The notes under the pieces were generated by a model. The model did not search any database. It had not been told where the DNA came from and saw only the letters and a list, made by a program, of their open reading frames with translations. DNA of 64,000 nucleotides from Rhizobium sp. TH135 (GTDB lineage: Bacteria > Pseudomonadota > Alphaproteobacteria > Rhizobiales > Rhizobiaceae). The stretch is taken from the NCBI RefSeq assembly GCF_002855515.1, contig NZ_PKRP01000009.1, forward strand, positions 62,001 through 126,000, read 5' to 3'. Both the position numbers and the translations under genes were made by a program. Shown here in pieces: positions 7,966 through 16,206 of the stretch (positions are counted from its first letter, which is position 1; the number at the start of each line of letters is the position of its first letter).

Positions 7966-8685
7966 TCAGGCAAGTTCCTTCACGGTGAAGTACCAGTCTG
8001 TGGTCTCCAGACCTTCCGCGAGCCGCGTCTCCACTTCAGCCATCGTCTTTGGCGAGCCGACAATGACCTTGTCGCCCGGTTGCCAGGCCTCCGGTGTGGC
8101 GACGCCGTGGGTGAGGCTTGTCTGCAGGGCTCTGACCAGGCGAAGAACTTCGGGAACGCTGCGGCCGTTGGTCATCGGGTAGTAGATCATGGCCCGCAAG
8201 ATGCCCTTGTCATCGATGATGAAGGTGGCGCGCACGGCCGAAGTGTCAGATGCGCCGGGATGGATCATGCCGTACGCGGTTGCCACCTTCATCGACAGGT
8301 CCTCGATGATCGGGAAGGTGATCTCGACCCCAAACTTCTCCTTGATGTTCTGCACCCACGCGAGATGCGAATAGATGCTGTCGATTGAGAGGCCGAGCAG
8401 TTCGCAATTGATCGCCTTGAATTCTGCCGAAGCGTTGGCGAAGCCGATGAACTCGGTCGTGCAAACCGGGGTGAAGTCCGCCGGATGGGAAAAGAGTACG
8501 AGCCACTTGCCCTTGTAGTCAGCAAGGCGGCGATCGCCATGAGTGGTCTTCGCGGAAAAGTCCGGCGCTGGCTCGTTGATCCGCGGCATAGTGGCGCCTA
8601 CGGCGGGTGTCGGCATGACTGTGGCCGGCAATACGGAGGCTGTTTGTGGGGCGGTGCTGCTGACGGCGCTATCGGAGCAACTCAT
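7966..8685 (-). CDS. 1-Cys peroxiredoxin (Prx6 type)
   Basis: This 239-residue peroxiredoxin carries the peroxidatic cysteine at residue 75 in the motif HPADFTPVCTTE, and the Prx6-type C-terminal domain (PMTNGRSVPEVLRLVRALQTS, ending TTDWYFTVKEL). It has an unusual N-terminal extension of about 33 residues before MPRINEPAPDFSA. That extension includes a Ser/Ala/Pro-rich stretch and a Cys at residue 3. The start at 8685 has AAGGA eight bases upstream; a later start at the MPRINEP methionine would give the usual length. It reduces peroxides and is divergent from the OxyR-like regulator. Confidence 0.9.
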   Translation of the reverse strand: MSCSDSAVSSTAPQTASVLPATVMPTPAVGATMPRINEPAPDFSAKTTHGDRRLADYKGKWLVLFSHPADFTPVCTTEFIGFANASAEFKAINCELLGLSIDSIYSHLAWVQNIKEKFGVEITFPIIEDLSMKVATAYGMIHPGASDTSAVRATFIIDDKGILRAMIYYPMTNGRSVPEVLRLVRALQTSLTHGVATPEAWQPGDKVIVGSPKTMAEVETRLAEGLETTDWYFTVKELA

Positions 8686-8742
8686 GAGACTGGTCCTTGT
8701 GTGGCTCGCTTTCGTGCGAGGCGTGTTTCTGTTTTGACCACC

Positions 8743-8768
8743 AATACATATGTCTATATATATGTATT
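8743..8768. promoter_or_regulatory. AT-rich palindrome between peroxiredoxin and OxyR-like genes
   Basis: The arms AATACATAT and ATATGTATT are perfect inverted repeats separated by 8 bases. The palindrome lies in the 127-base divergent promoter region, as expected of a LysR-type operator controlling both the peroxiredoxin and the regulator. Assignment to this regulator is inference from position and symmetry. Confidence 0.55.
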
Positions 8769-8812
8769 CTGGAAACGAATAAAAGCGGACACACTCATCG
8801 GAAAAATCGATC

Positions 8813-9724
8813 ATGAAACCCGCACCTAATCTCCGACATCTGGGCTATCTGCTCGCCCTTGCTGAGCACCTCAACTTCAGTCGGGCGGCCGATTCCTGCC
8901 TGGTGACGCAATCCACGCTGAGTGCAGGCATTCGTGAACTTGAGACGCTGATCGGCGGGCAGCTTGCCGAGCGAACGAAACGCCAGGTCATGTTGACCCC
9001 TCTCGGTCGTTTGGTTTGTGATAAGGCGCGGATGATGTTGCAGTTGAGCGACGAGCTCGTGGATCTCGGTCACGTTCGTCCAGATATGCTCGCAGGTAGG
9101 CTGGAAATCGGTGTGATCCCGACTGTTGGACCATTTTTGCTGCCGCGATTGATGCCCGCACTTCGTCGGCGCTATCCCGAACTCGAACTGGGCTGGCGCG
9201 AAGACAAGACCGCTCCTCTCATGGAGCGATTGAGAGCGGGGCAACTGGATGCGCTGCTCATGGCTTTTCCGCACGCGGTAAACGGCCTGGAAACCATGGT
9301 CTTGTTCGAGGACGTCTACCACTTCGTCTGCCATGCCGACCACCCGCTTGCCACGGCGGAGTCGGTCGACGTTGAAGACTTGCCGCAACTGGACTTGTTG
9401 TTGCTGGAAAAGGAACATTGCCTTCATGCACACGCCATTCCGCTGTTGACGGCAGCCGCTGGTGGCGCGCGCAGCAGCTTTTCGGCGACAAGCCTGCACA
9501 CTCTTGTCGCCATGGTTGGCGAGGGGCAGGGCGCTACGCTTCTGCCGACCATAGCGATAGAGGCTGGATTGCATGAAGCGCATTCGAGCGTGGTGGTGCC
9601 CATTGCAGGGCAAACCCAAGCTCGCCAGATCGGACTTGTTTGGCGTGGGCAATCACCGCGCGCATCCGCAATCCAGGAACTAGGGCTTTATCTGCGAGGC
9701 CAACTGATACCCAAACAGTGCTGA
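8813..9724 (+). CDS. LysR-family regulator, OxyR-like, single redox cysteine
   Basis: This 303-residue regulator has a LysR helix-turn-helix (NFSRAADSCLVTQSTLSAGIR near residues 21-41) and an OxyR-like effector domain. Cys203 in LLLEKEHCLHAHAI aligns with the peroxide-sensing Cys199 of E. coli OxyR, and SATSLHTLVAMVGEGQGATLLP-like residues follow as in OxyR. The position of Cys208 is occupied by Leu212, so no second sensing cysteine is present. It is divergent from the peroxiredoxin and very probably regulates it. Loss of the partner cysteine implies a different oxidation chemistry. Confidence 0.85.
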   Translation: MKPAPNLRHLGYLLALAEHLNFSRAADSCLVTQSTLSAGIRELETLIGGQLAERTKRQVMLTPLGRLVCDKARMMLQLSDELVDLGHVRPDMLAGRLEIGVIPTVGPFLLPRLMPALRRRYPELELGWREDKTAPLMERLRAGQLDALLMAFPHAVNGLETMVLFEDVYHFVCHADHPLATAESVDVEDLPQLDLLLLEKEHCLHAHAIPLLTAAAGGARSSFSATSLHTLVAMVGEGQGATLLPTIAIEAGLHEAHSSVVVPIAGQTQARQIGLVWRGQSPRASAIQELGLYLRGQLIPKQC

Positions 9725-9732
9725 GCGTCCGA

Positions 9733-10527
9733 TCATTTCGGTCCAAGAAAAGCGCCCATCTGAGCTTCGCTCGGCATCCCGGCGAAGGTATCGATCTTAC
9801 CTTCCTCGGTCTTGAAGACGATTGCCGGCGTGCCGCCGAAACCGAGCTCGGTCATTAAGGTGGCGTTGCGATCAAGCTTTGCGGCCGTGTCGCCATCGAT
9901 CGTGTCTAGCGGGTGAATGCCGCCATCGGCATGTTTGCGCTCGTTCTCCGTCAGTGCTTCTTCCGGCGACTTCGCTTGAAGAATGGCGGCGGCCTTGGCG
10001 GGGGAATCCTGGCGGATCACGCCGACCATCACGTGACGCAACTGAACTTTGCCGCTTTCAATCCAGGGCCGAGCGGCCAGCCAGAAGCGATTGCAATAGG
10101 GGCAATTGGGGTCGGTGAAGGTATAGACGATGCGACGTGCATCGGGATCGCCATCCTGAACCCAGGTTGCGGCCTCGAGTTTGGTCCAAGCGGCTTCGCT
10201 CAAGCGCTGTTCGACCATCCTCTTGAGCTGATCTTCCGCCATATCCTGCCCATAGGCATCGACAAGCGTTCCGACGACCACGTGTTGATTATCGGGTGTC
10301 AGATAGATCGCCAGAGGCTGCGCTCCGGCTTTGGCGGCGAAGGCTCTGAGACCACCCGGAACCTGCATCTCGCCGAGAATGCGAATGCCCTGCTGCTCGA
10401 TGGTCTTAAGGATCTCGGGATAGGCCTTGTCTTCAGCTTCAGCACCCGTCGCCATGACGACGCCCAGCAGAAGCGCCAGGGGGACTGCCGGAAATTGTAT
10501 GGGACGTTGACGTGATCTCAACAGCAT
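9733..10527 (-). CDS. dsbG: Thiol:disulfide interchange protein DsbG
   Basis: This 264-residue protein has a signal peptide (to about residue 31), an N-terminal dimerisation domain, and a thioredoxin fold with CPYC at residues 142-145. The cis-proline loop is GGTPAIVF. The CPYC motif and the overall length fit DsbG/DsbC. AAGGA precedes the ATG. It lies 45 bases after the L,D-transpeptidase gene and probably shares its mRNA. In E. coli DsbG reduces sulfenylated single cysteines, notably those of L,D-transpeptidases, with electrons from DsbD. All three functions are grouped here. Confidence 0.88.
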   Translation of the reverse strand: MLLRSRQRPIQFPAVPLALLLGVVMATGAEAEDKAYPEILKTIEQQGIRILGEMQVPGGLRAFAAKAGAQPLAIYLTPDNQHVVVGTLVDAYGQDMAEDQLKRMVEQRLSEAAWTKLEAATWVQDGDPDARRIVYTFTDPNCPYCNRFWLAARPWIESGKVQLRHVMVGVIRQDSPAKAAAILQAKSPEEALTENERKHADGGIHPLDTIDGDTAAKLDRNATLMTELGFGGTPAIVFKTEEGKIDTFAGMPSEAQMGAFLGPK

Positions 10528-10572
10528 GATGCGATCCTTTGATTGTCTGATTTCTTTTTGTGGGTAGGGAGA

Positions 10573-11316
10573 TCAGGCCCCTGCGGGGCCAAGAACGACG
10601 ATATTGGCGCCTGTCGGAACCTGGCTGTAGAGGTCGATGACGTCCTGGTTCAGCATCCGGATGCAGCCGGATGACGCAGCCGTTCCGATCGTCCAGGGTT
10701 CGTTGGTCCCGTGGATGCGATAAAGCGTGTCCTTGCCATCCTTGACGAGATACAGGGCCCGCGCCCCAAGTGGATTTCTGTCACCGCCGTCCATGCCATG
10801 GGCCCATTTGCCATAACGAGCGGGGTCACGCTTGAGCATGTCGGGCGTGGGCGTCCAGCGGGGCCATTGGCGCTTGAAGCCGATGTGAGCGGTTCCGGAA
10901 AACTCAAAGCCGGCCTTGCCGACGCCCACGCCATAGCGGACAGCTTTTCCCTTCTCCTTGATCAAATAGAGAAAGCGATTTTGGGGATCCACGACGATGG
11001 TGCCGGGTGGATGCTCGGTCTTGTAGTCCACGATCTGCTTCAGAAACTGCTGGCCGATCCGTTGTGTATCGACAGCGGGGACTGGGAAGGGTTCGTTTCC
11101 ACGCGCCTTGTAACGCTCAAGGCCGGATGAGCGTGGTTCAGGTGCTGGCGGTTGAAAGGCATGCGGAGCAATGGTGCGGGTCGTCGGCGCGGTGGCGGCG
11201 CAGGAAATGAGGCCGATTGAAACCAGACCCAGAGCGACCAATGTCTTCAGGCACCGGATGTGGGTGCAGCTACGGTAAACGGCAGATACGGGGCAAGGTG
11301 AGAAGGGTGCGGACAT
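10573..11316 (-). CDS. L,D-transpeptidase lipoprotein (ErfK/YbiS/YcfS/YnhG family)
   Basis: This 247-residue enzyme has a lipoprotein-type leader (LGLVSIGLISC, Cys39) and a YkuD catalytic domain with His202 (IHGTNEPW) and Cys218 (ASSGCIRM). It would form 3-3 peptidoglycan crosslinks or attach proteins to peptidoglycan in the periplasm. About 40% of the domain is nearly identical in layout to the second L,D-transpeptidase at 16207, so the two are paralogues. It lies upstream of dsbG, and a CTTAAG-N5-CTTAAG box sits 54 bases before its start. The N-terminal 20 residues before the leader helix are unusual, and a later start is possible. Confidence 0.87.
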   Translation of the reverse strand: MSAPFSPCPVSAVYRSCTHIRCLKTLVALGLVSIGLISCAATAPTTRTIAPHAFQPPAPEPRSSGLERYKARGNEPFPVPAVDTQRIGQQFLKQIVDYKTEHPPGTIVVDPQNRFLYLIKEKGKAVRYGVGVGKAGFEFSGTAHIGFKRQWPRWTPTPDMLKRDPARYGKWAHGMDGGDRNPLGARALYLVKDGKDTLYRIHGTNEPWTIGTAASSGCIRMLNQDVIDLYSQVPTGANIVVLGPAGA

Positions 11317-11369
11317 GTCGAGCGATAAGCTCCTCGTGAGGTTTACCTCGCCCCGCTTCTCTCTCTCAC

Positions 11370-11386
11370 CTTAAGGCTGGCTTAAG
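11370..11386. promoter_or_regulatory. CTTAAG-N5-CTTAAG response-regulator box upstream of ldt-dsbG
   Basis: Two CTTAAG hexamers are separated by exactly 5 bases (GCTGG). The spacing and CTTAA core match the direct-repeat boxes bound by PmrA/QseB-type response regulators. The box lies between the sensor kinase stop and the L,D-transpeptidase start. An identical arrangement occurs at 13492. Confidence 0.65.
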
Positions 11387-11421
11387 GCTCACCTTTGTCC
11401 CGTGGCATGGAGAGCGATCGC

Positions 11422-12789
11422 TCACGCTTCTGAACCTGGCAGCTCCAGACAAACGCAGAAACCCGTCTGCCTATGGAATGAAATCCGACCACCAAGCTTT
11501 GTCAGGGCCATCTCAACAATCGAAAGGCCGAGGCCGCTTCCGAGCGCGTTTGCGCTGCTACCGCGCTGGAAGCGGGCCATGAGGCGCTGCTCGTCTTTCT
11601 CATCGATGCCGGTTCCGGAATCGCACACGGCGATCGTGGTGCCTGTTACGGTCTGCGTGCCGATGATCCGGACGGATGAATTGCGCGGCGCATGTTGCAG
11701 GGCGTTTTCGATTACATTGCGCAAGGCCAGCCGCAAAAGTGTCTTCCCTGGCACGCTGATCACCAGGTCCTCGGCTATGTCGCTCTCAACCGTGATTTCC
11801 CTCGACGAAACGAGTGCCGCCATTTCGCCGCGCAGCTCTTCGACCATAGCTTTGACTGCCACTGCTTCTGATGCCGAAGACTTGTCCAGTGAATCAACGG
11901 CTGCCAGGTCTATAAGCTGGCGAACGAGGCGCCCGGTCCGGTCGACGCTGAGCGAGATCTGGTTGAGGGCATTGGCACGGACCTCATCGCTATCGCTGCG
12001 AAGGGCGACCTGGGCCTGGGTCTTCAAACCGGATAGCGGCGTCTTCAGCTCGTGGGCCGCGTAGGCGATGAAGGTCTTTTCCCGCTCGCGTGCCTCCTCC
12101 ACGCGTTGGAACAGGGCGTTAAGAGAGCCGAGTAGAGGCCTGATCTCTCGTGGTGCTCCGCTATCGTCGACGGGGTGGAGTTCGTCGGCTGAGCGCAGCG
12201 ACAAGGCGTCGGCGACTTGCCGGAGAGGGGATAGACCGCGCCCGACACTCAGCCAGATCAGGCCGGCGAGCATGGGCAGGATCGCCAGGGCAGGAACGAG
12301 CTGGCCCGTGATGACGTCACCGACCAACTTTTCGCGGATCTCGATACTATCGCCGACTAGGACCCTCACACCAAGCTCGGGATTGACGACAGCGTAGACA
12401 CGCCAGCGCTCGCCGTTGACGAGCTTTTCGGCGAATCCGCTTTCGTGATCGGCGAGCGACGTACTGGGCGCGCTCTCCGACCGGCTGACAAGGTCACCTT
12501 GAAGGGACCAGATCTGACAGGACAATTGTCGGCTATAGTCTCCGTCATGCAGGCCGAAGCCTTCGGGAATGCCTGCCGCCTGCGCCGCGTCGACGGCTGC
12601 TGCGACGTCGATGTGGTGGTCGGTGATCAGCGAGCTTACCATGCGCGCCGCTTCCGTCAGGCGCGCGTCGAGAACCCGCTCGACTTCACGCTGCGTGCTG
12701 AGATAGGTCCAAAGCACGGCAAGCAGCCATACGGCACCCGTTGCCGCAAGCAGGATGAGAAAAAGCCGGAGCCGGATCGATCGCATCAT
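11422..12789 (-). CDS. Sensor histidine kinase (QseC/PmrB/TctE-like)
   Basis: This 455-residue kinase has an N-terminal membrane helix (residues 5-27), a periplasmic 2CSK_N-like sensor of about 130 residues, a second helix near 165-180 and a HAMP region. An H-box follows (YAAHELKTPLSGLK, His near 247), then N-box (LRNVIENALQHAP), DSGTGID and GSGLGLSIV. Its start overlaps the response regulator stop (ATGA). The pair is divergent from dsbD and precedes the L,D-transpeptidase and dsbG genes. The sensed signal is not visible; envelope redox or metal stress is a reasonable guess. Confidence 0.9.
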   Translation of the reverse strand: MMRSIRLRLFLILLAATGAVWLLAVLWTYLSTQREVERVLDARLTEAARMVSSLITDHHIDVAAAVDAAQAAGIPEGFGLHDGDYSRQLSCQIWSLQGDLVSRSESAPSTSLADHESGFAEKLVNGERWRVYAVVNPELGVRVLVGDSIEIREKLVGDVITGQLVPALAILPMLAGLIWLSVGRGLSPLRQVADALSLRSADELHPVDDSGAPREIRPLLGSLNALFQRVEEAREREKTFIAYAAHELKTPLSGLKTQAQVALRSDSDEVRANALNQISLSVDRTGRLVRQLIDLAAVDSLDKSSASEAVAVKAMVEELRGEMAALVSSREITVESDIAEDLVISVPGKTLLRLALRNVIENALQHAPRNSSVRIIGTQTVTGTTIAVCDSGTGIDEKDEQRLMARFQRGSSANALGSGLGLSIVEMALTKLGGRISFHRQTGFCVCLELPGSEA

Positions 12790-13445
12790 GCTTTCCCCAT
12801 GCGGTAGCCGACGCCGCGCACGGTTTCGATCGAGGCGGCACCCAATTTGTGGCGCAGCTTGTGCACGTGTACCTCGATCGTGTTGCTCTCAATCTCTTCC
12901 TGCCAGCCATAAAGCCTTGTTTCCAAGCTCTGCTTGGAGTGGACCATGGTCGGATTTTCCATCAATGCTAGCAGGACGGCAAATTCCCGCCGCGACAGGC
13001 CAGTGATTTCTCCATTTTTCTGAACCTCCATGCTCGCCGGGTCGAGGGTTAATTCTTCCCAGGTGAGCTTGGGTGTGGCGCGTCCCTCGGCACGCCGGGT
13101 GATGGCGCGCAGCCGCGCCGCCACTTCGTCGAGGTCGAAGGGTTTGCCGAGATAGTCGTCGGCGCCGGCGTCGAGACCATCAATGCGATCGGTCACGGCA
13201 TCCTTGGCCGTCAACAGAAGTACGGGGGTGCGGTTACTGGCGGCGCGCATCGTACGAAGCAGATCCAGCCCAGATCCATCCGGCAACATGCGGTCGAGCA
13301 CGATGGCATCAAAGGCATCGTTTTCGATCGCTGCCCGAGCATCGGAAAGCGTGCTGACTGTGTCTGCCGAAAAGCCGGCGAGGCCAAGCCCCACCTTCAA
13401 CCCGTCGAGCAGGATCGCGTCGTCTTCGATGACAAGAATACGCAT
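12786..13445 (-). CDS. OmpR/PhoB-family response regulator (QseB/PmrA-like)
   Basis: This 219-residue regulator has a receiver domain with acidic pocket EDD (residues 7-9), phosphoacceptor Asp in AIVLDRMLPDGSG (about residue 51), and Lys in GKPFD. A C-terminal winged helix carries TIEVHVHKLRHKL. The start at 13445 has GGAGGTG just upstream. It is coupled to the kinase at 11422-12789. Two CTTAAG-N5-CTTAAG boxes flank the kinase-regulator operon, one in its own promoter, suggesting autoregulation and control of dsbD and the ldt-dsbG unit. Confidence 0.92.
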   Translation of the reverse strand: MRILVIEDDAILLDGLKVGLGLAGFSADTVSTLSDARAAIENDAFDAIVLDRMLPDGSGLDLLRTMRAASNRTPVLLLTAKDAVTDRIDGLDAGADDYLGKPFDLDEVAARLRAITRRAEGRATPKLTWEELTLDPASMEVQKNGEITGLSRREFAVLLALMENPTMVHSKQSLETRLYGWQEEIESNTIEVHVHKLRHKLGAASIETVRGVGYRMGKA

Positions 13446-13491
13446 CACACCTCCGTGAGAAAAATGTCGTTTCACGCCATGGCCTGCCCAG

Positions 13492-13508
13492 CTTAAGCCT
13501 GCCTTAAG
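13492..13508. promoter_or_regulatory. CTTAAG-N5-CTTAAG response-regulator box in the divergent dsbD/regulator promoter
   Basis: Two CTTAAG hexamers with a 5-base spacer (CCTGC) lie 47 bases before the regulator ATG on one side and 51 bases before dsbD on the other. They could control both directions. The layout equals the box at 11370. Confidence 0.65.
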
Positions 13509-13558
13509 CTGCCCCGCAGACACCGCCGCACATTCGATGCGTCACAAGGAATGATGGA

Positions 13559-15385
13559 ATGCAACTCTTGAGGTACCTGGCGATTTTCTTCTCCGTTTTG
13601 CTCTTCGCCGGCATCGCCATTGCCCAGACCGCGCCGCTTCAGATGGACGAGGCATTTCGGCCTTCGCTGTCACGGTTCTCCGCCACCGAAGTTGCCGTGA
13701 CGTGGGAGATCGAGCCAGGCTACTATCTCTACCGGGATTATCTCTCCGCCAAAAGTGACGATGGCAGTCCGCTGAAACTGGAGACGCCTGATGGAAAGAT
13801 CAAGGACGATCCGGGCTTTGGATCGACCGAGGTCTATTATGACACCGCCCGGGCGACGCTTATCAGTGACGCGTCGACGATCGAGTTGACCTATCAAGGC
13901 TGCCAGGATGGCGGGCTCTGCTATCCGCCTGTCACGAAAACGATCGACATGGCCAGCCTGAAGTTCAGCGACTCGGAGCACGGAAGTCCGATATCTTTCC
14001 AGACATCGAATGCACCGCAAAGCGGATGGTCGTCCTTCAGCGCTCAAAATCCGGATTTCGCGCTCGCTCACGATGAAGCAACGACCGGTGTCGATGGACT
14101 CCTGGCGCGAGGCGGCCTGCCTCTGCTTTTGATTGGTTTTGTTGGGTTCGGCGTGCTTCTGGCGTTTACCCCGTGCGTCTTTCCCATGTATCCGATCGTT
14201 GCCGCCATGCTGTCGCGAGAGGGCGGGGCCCTTTCGCCGAAACGTGGTTTCATCCTTTCGAGCGTCTATGTCGGAGCGTTGGCGCTGGCGTTCGGGCTGT
14301 TCGGCATGGTCGCGGCCTGGTCGGGGCAAAATCTGCAATTTGCCTTGCAATCGACAACGGCGACGATCGTCATCGCCAGCCTGTTCCTGATCCTAGCCCT
14401 GTCCAACTTCGGGCTCTTCGAGATCCAGATGCCGGCTGGCTTCAGCAATCGCCTGTCGTCCGGGGGACGCAGTGGCGGATCGCTTGGTGGGGCTGCGATG
14501 CTGGGCTTTACCTCCGCATTTCTTATCGGTCCCTGTGTCACCGCGCCACTTGCGGGGGCGCTGCTCTACATTGCCCGCACCGGAGATGTCCTCATCGGGG
14601 CGGCCGCGTTGTTCGCGCTTGGGCTAGGCAAAGGCCTCCCCTTGATCCTGATGGCAACGCTCGGCGGCAAGGCACTGCCGCGTGCCGGGGCGTGGATGGC
14701 AAGCATCCGCTCCGCCTTCGGCTTCGGTTTCATCGGAACGGCGATCTGGATGGTCAGCCCTCTTCTGCCTGAAACGCTGGTGCTGTTTGCCTGGGCGTGC
14801 CTTGCCGTTTCAGTCGGAGTATTCCTCTGGCAAATCCGGGTCGCAAGTGCCTCTGCTGGCGCGGCTGTCATCTCGCGATCTGTGGCCACTGTTTCGGTCG
14901 TCTGGGGAGCCCTCCTGCTCGTCGGTGTCGGGCTCGGTGCCCGCGATCCGCTTGCCCCTCTGGAGCCGCTGACGATTAAGACCGGGGTCGGGCAGACGGT
15001 GGCCGAAATCGCGAAATCGGACTTTGAAGCCGTCGCCTCGCCACAAATGCTGACTTCGGTGCTGGCCGAGGCTTCTGTTGAGAACAGGCCCAGCCTCGTT
15101 TATGTGACCGCGGATTGGTGCGTCACCTGCCGCGCCATAGAGCGAACTGTTCTGACGGACCAGAGTGTCTCGGCGGCCCTCCACGGTGCGCGCCTGCTGA
15201 CCATCGATATGACCTCGACCTCTCCAGAGACCGATGAACTCCTGAGGTCCCTCAATGCCATTGGTCCGCCGACGATGATCTTCTTCGATCACGAAAAGCA
15301 GGAGGTGGCGGGTACGCGTCTGGTGGGCGACGTAACGATCGACAAGCTTGCTGCCTCCGCCCGGGCAGCCAAGGGTACGCCCTGA
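13559..15385 (+). CDS. dsbD: Thiol:disulfide interchange protein DsbD
   Basis: This 608-residue protein has all three DsbD parts. A signal peptide leads into the periplasmic alpha domain with Cys115 and Cys121 (QGCQDGGLCYPP). The eight-helix membrane domain carries Cys206 (FTPCVFPMYP) and Cys326 (LIGPCVTAP). The C-terminal thioredoxin domain has the redox pair Cys521 and Cys524 (ADWCVTCRAIE). It carries electrons from cytoplasmic thioredoxin to periplasmic partners such as DsbG, TlpA-like and DsbA/C-like proteins. Its stop overlaps the next ATG (TGATG), starting a tightly packed operon. An Scs-type (copper tolerance) role is an alternative. Confidence 0.93.
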   Translation: MQLLRYLAIFFSVLLFAGIAIAQTAPLQMDEAFRPSLSRFSATEVAVTWEIEPGYYLYRDYLSAKSDDGSPLKLETPDGKIKDDPGFGSTEVYYDTARATLISDASTIELTYQGCQDGGLCYPPVTKTIDMASLKFSDSEHGSPISFQTSNAPQSGWSSFSAQNPDFALAHDEATTGVDGLLARGGLPLLLIGFVGFGVLLAFTPCVFPMYPIVAAMLSREGGALSPKRGFILSSVYVGALALAFGLFGMVAAWSGQNLQFALQSTTATIVIASLFLILALSNFGLFEIQMPAGFSNRLSSGGRSGGSLGGAAMLGFTSAFLIGPCVTAPLAGALLYIARTGDVLIGAAALFALGLGKGLPLILMATLGGKALPRAGAWMASIRSAFGFGFIGTAIWMVSPLLPETLVLFAWACLAVSVGVFLWQIRVASASAGAAVISRSVATVSVVWGALLLVGVGLGARDPLAPLEPLTIKTGVGQTVAEIAKSDFEAVASPQMLTSVLAEASVENRPSLVYVTADWCVTCRAIERTVLTDQSVSAALHGARLLTIDMTSTSPETDELLRSLNAIGPPTMIFFDHEKQEVAGTRLVGDVTIDKLAASARAAKGTP

Positions 15386-16200
15386 TGGACGTCGTGACAC
15401 TGGGGCCGCTTGCCTTCGCATCCGGCAGGCTGGCGGCGATCATCGGGTTCTTCGTGTTCCTCGGGCTCGGCTCATTTCTGGCGGGTCGCTATGACAAACG
15501 GCTCGCGCCCTGGACGACCGCTGCGGTGCTGTCGGGCCTCATCGCAGCAAGGGCACTGCATGTCCTCATGCATCTCGACAGCTTTCTCGCCGAGCCATGG
15601 CGCGCCCTTTATGTATGGCAGGGCGGCTTTTCGATGATTGGCGGCGCGATCGGTGTTGCGATCACGCTCGTCTTTCTGATGCGTGAATCCCGGCAGACGC
15701 TGCCGCTTGCCGCCGTGCCGCTCGCCGCAGGATGCTTTGTCTGGTTCTCGCTGACCATGCTCTGGCAAGCAGCGGAAGGGCCGGCTGCGCCCCGTTTCAC
15801 GCTGGCAAATCTTGATGGGTCTCAGTTTGTCGCTTTGTCAGAGCGCGGTGGGCGCCCTGCCGTCGTGAACCTCTGGGCAACCTGGTGCCCGCCTTGCCGC
15901 CGCGAAATGCCACTTCTGGCAGAAGTGGCTGCGGCTCGGGCAGACGTCGATTTCATCTTCGCCAATCAAGGTGAAGGGCCAGCAGTGATCAAGGCGTATC
16001 TCGAGGACGAAAACCTCCGGCTTGAGGCCATCCTGCTTGATCCTGCCCGTTCCCTTTTGCGCCACTACGCAGCGCCTGGAATGCCGGTGACCCTCTTTCT
16101 TGGCGCTGACGGCCAAGTTGTCACGACCCATTTCGGAGAGATTTCGCGCGAGGCTTTGAATGCCGCCATCGCCCGACTGATCCCCGCAGACAAGGAATAA
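15385..16200 (+). CDS. Lgt-like membrane domain fused to TlpA-type thioredoxin
   Basis: This 271-residue protein has about 125 N-terminal residues with four hydrophobic helices. The arrangement (GLIAARALHVLMHLD, WQGGFSMIGGAIGV) resembles prolipoprotein diacylglyceryl transferase. The catalytic histidine of Lgt's HGG motif is replaced (MIGG), so it is probably only an anchor. From residue 135 a TlpA-like thioredoxin follows, with WATWCPPC (Cys168, Cys171) and a GMPVTLF cis-proline loop. It is likely a membrane-bound periplasmic reductase fed by DsbD, whose gene it overlaps. ScsD/CcmG-like roles are possible. Confidence 0.85.
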   Translation: MDVVTLGPLAFASGRLAAIIGFFVFLGLGSFLAGRYDKRLAPWTTAAVLSGLIAARALHVLMHLDSFLAEPWRALYVWQGGFSMIGGAIGVAITLVFLMRESRQTLPLAAVPLAAGCFVWFSLTMLWQAAEGPAAPRFTLANLDGSQFVALSERGGRPAVVNLWATWCPPCRREMPLLAEVAAARADVDFIFANQGEGPAVIKAYLEDENLRLEAILLDPARSLLRHYAAPGMPVTLFLGADGQVVTTHFGEISREALNAAIARLIPADKE

Positions 16201-16206
16201 CAGAGA

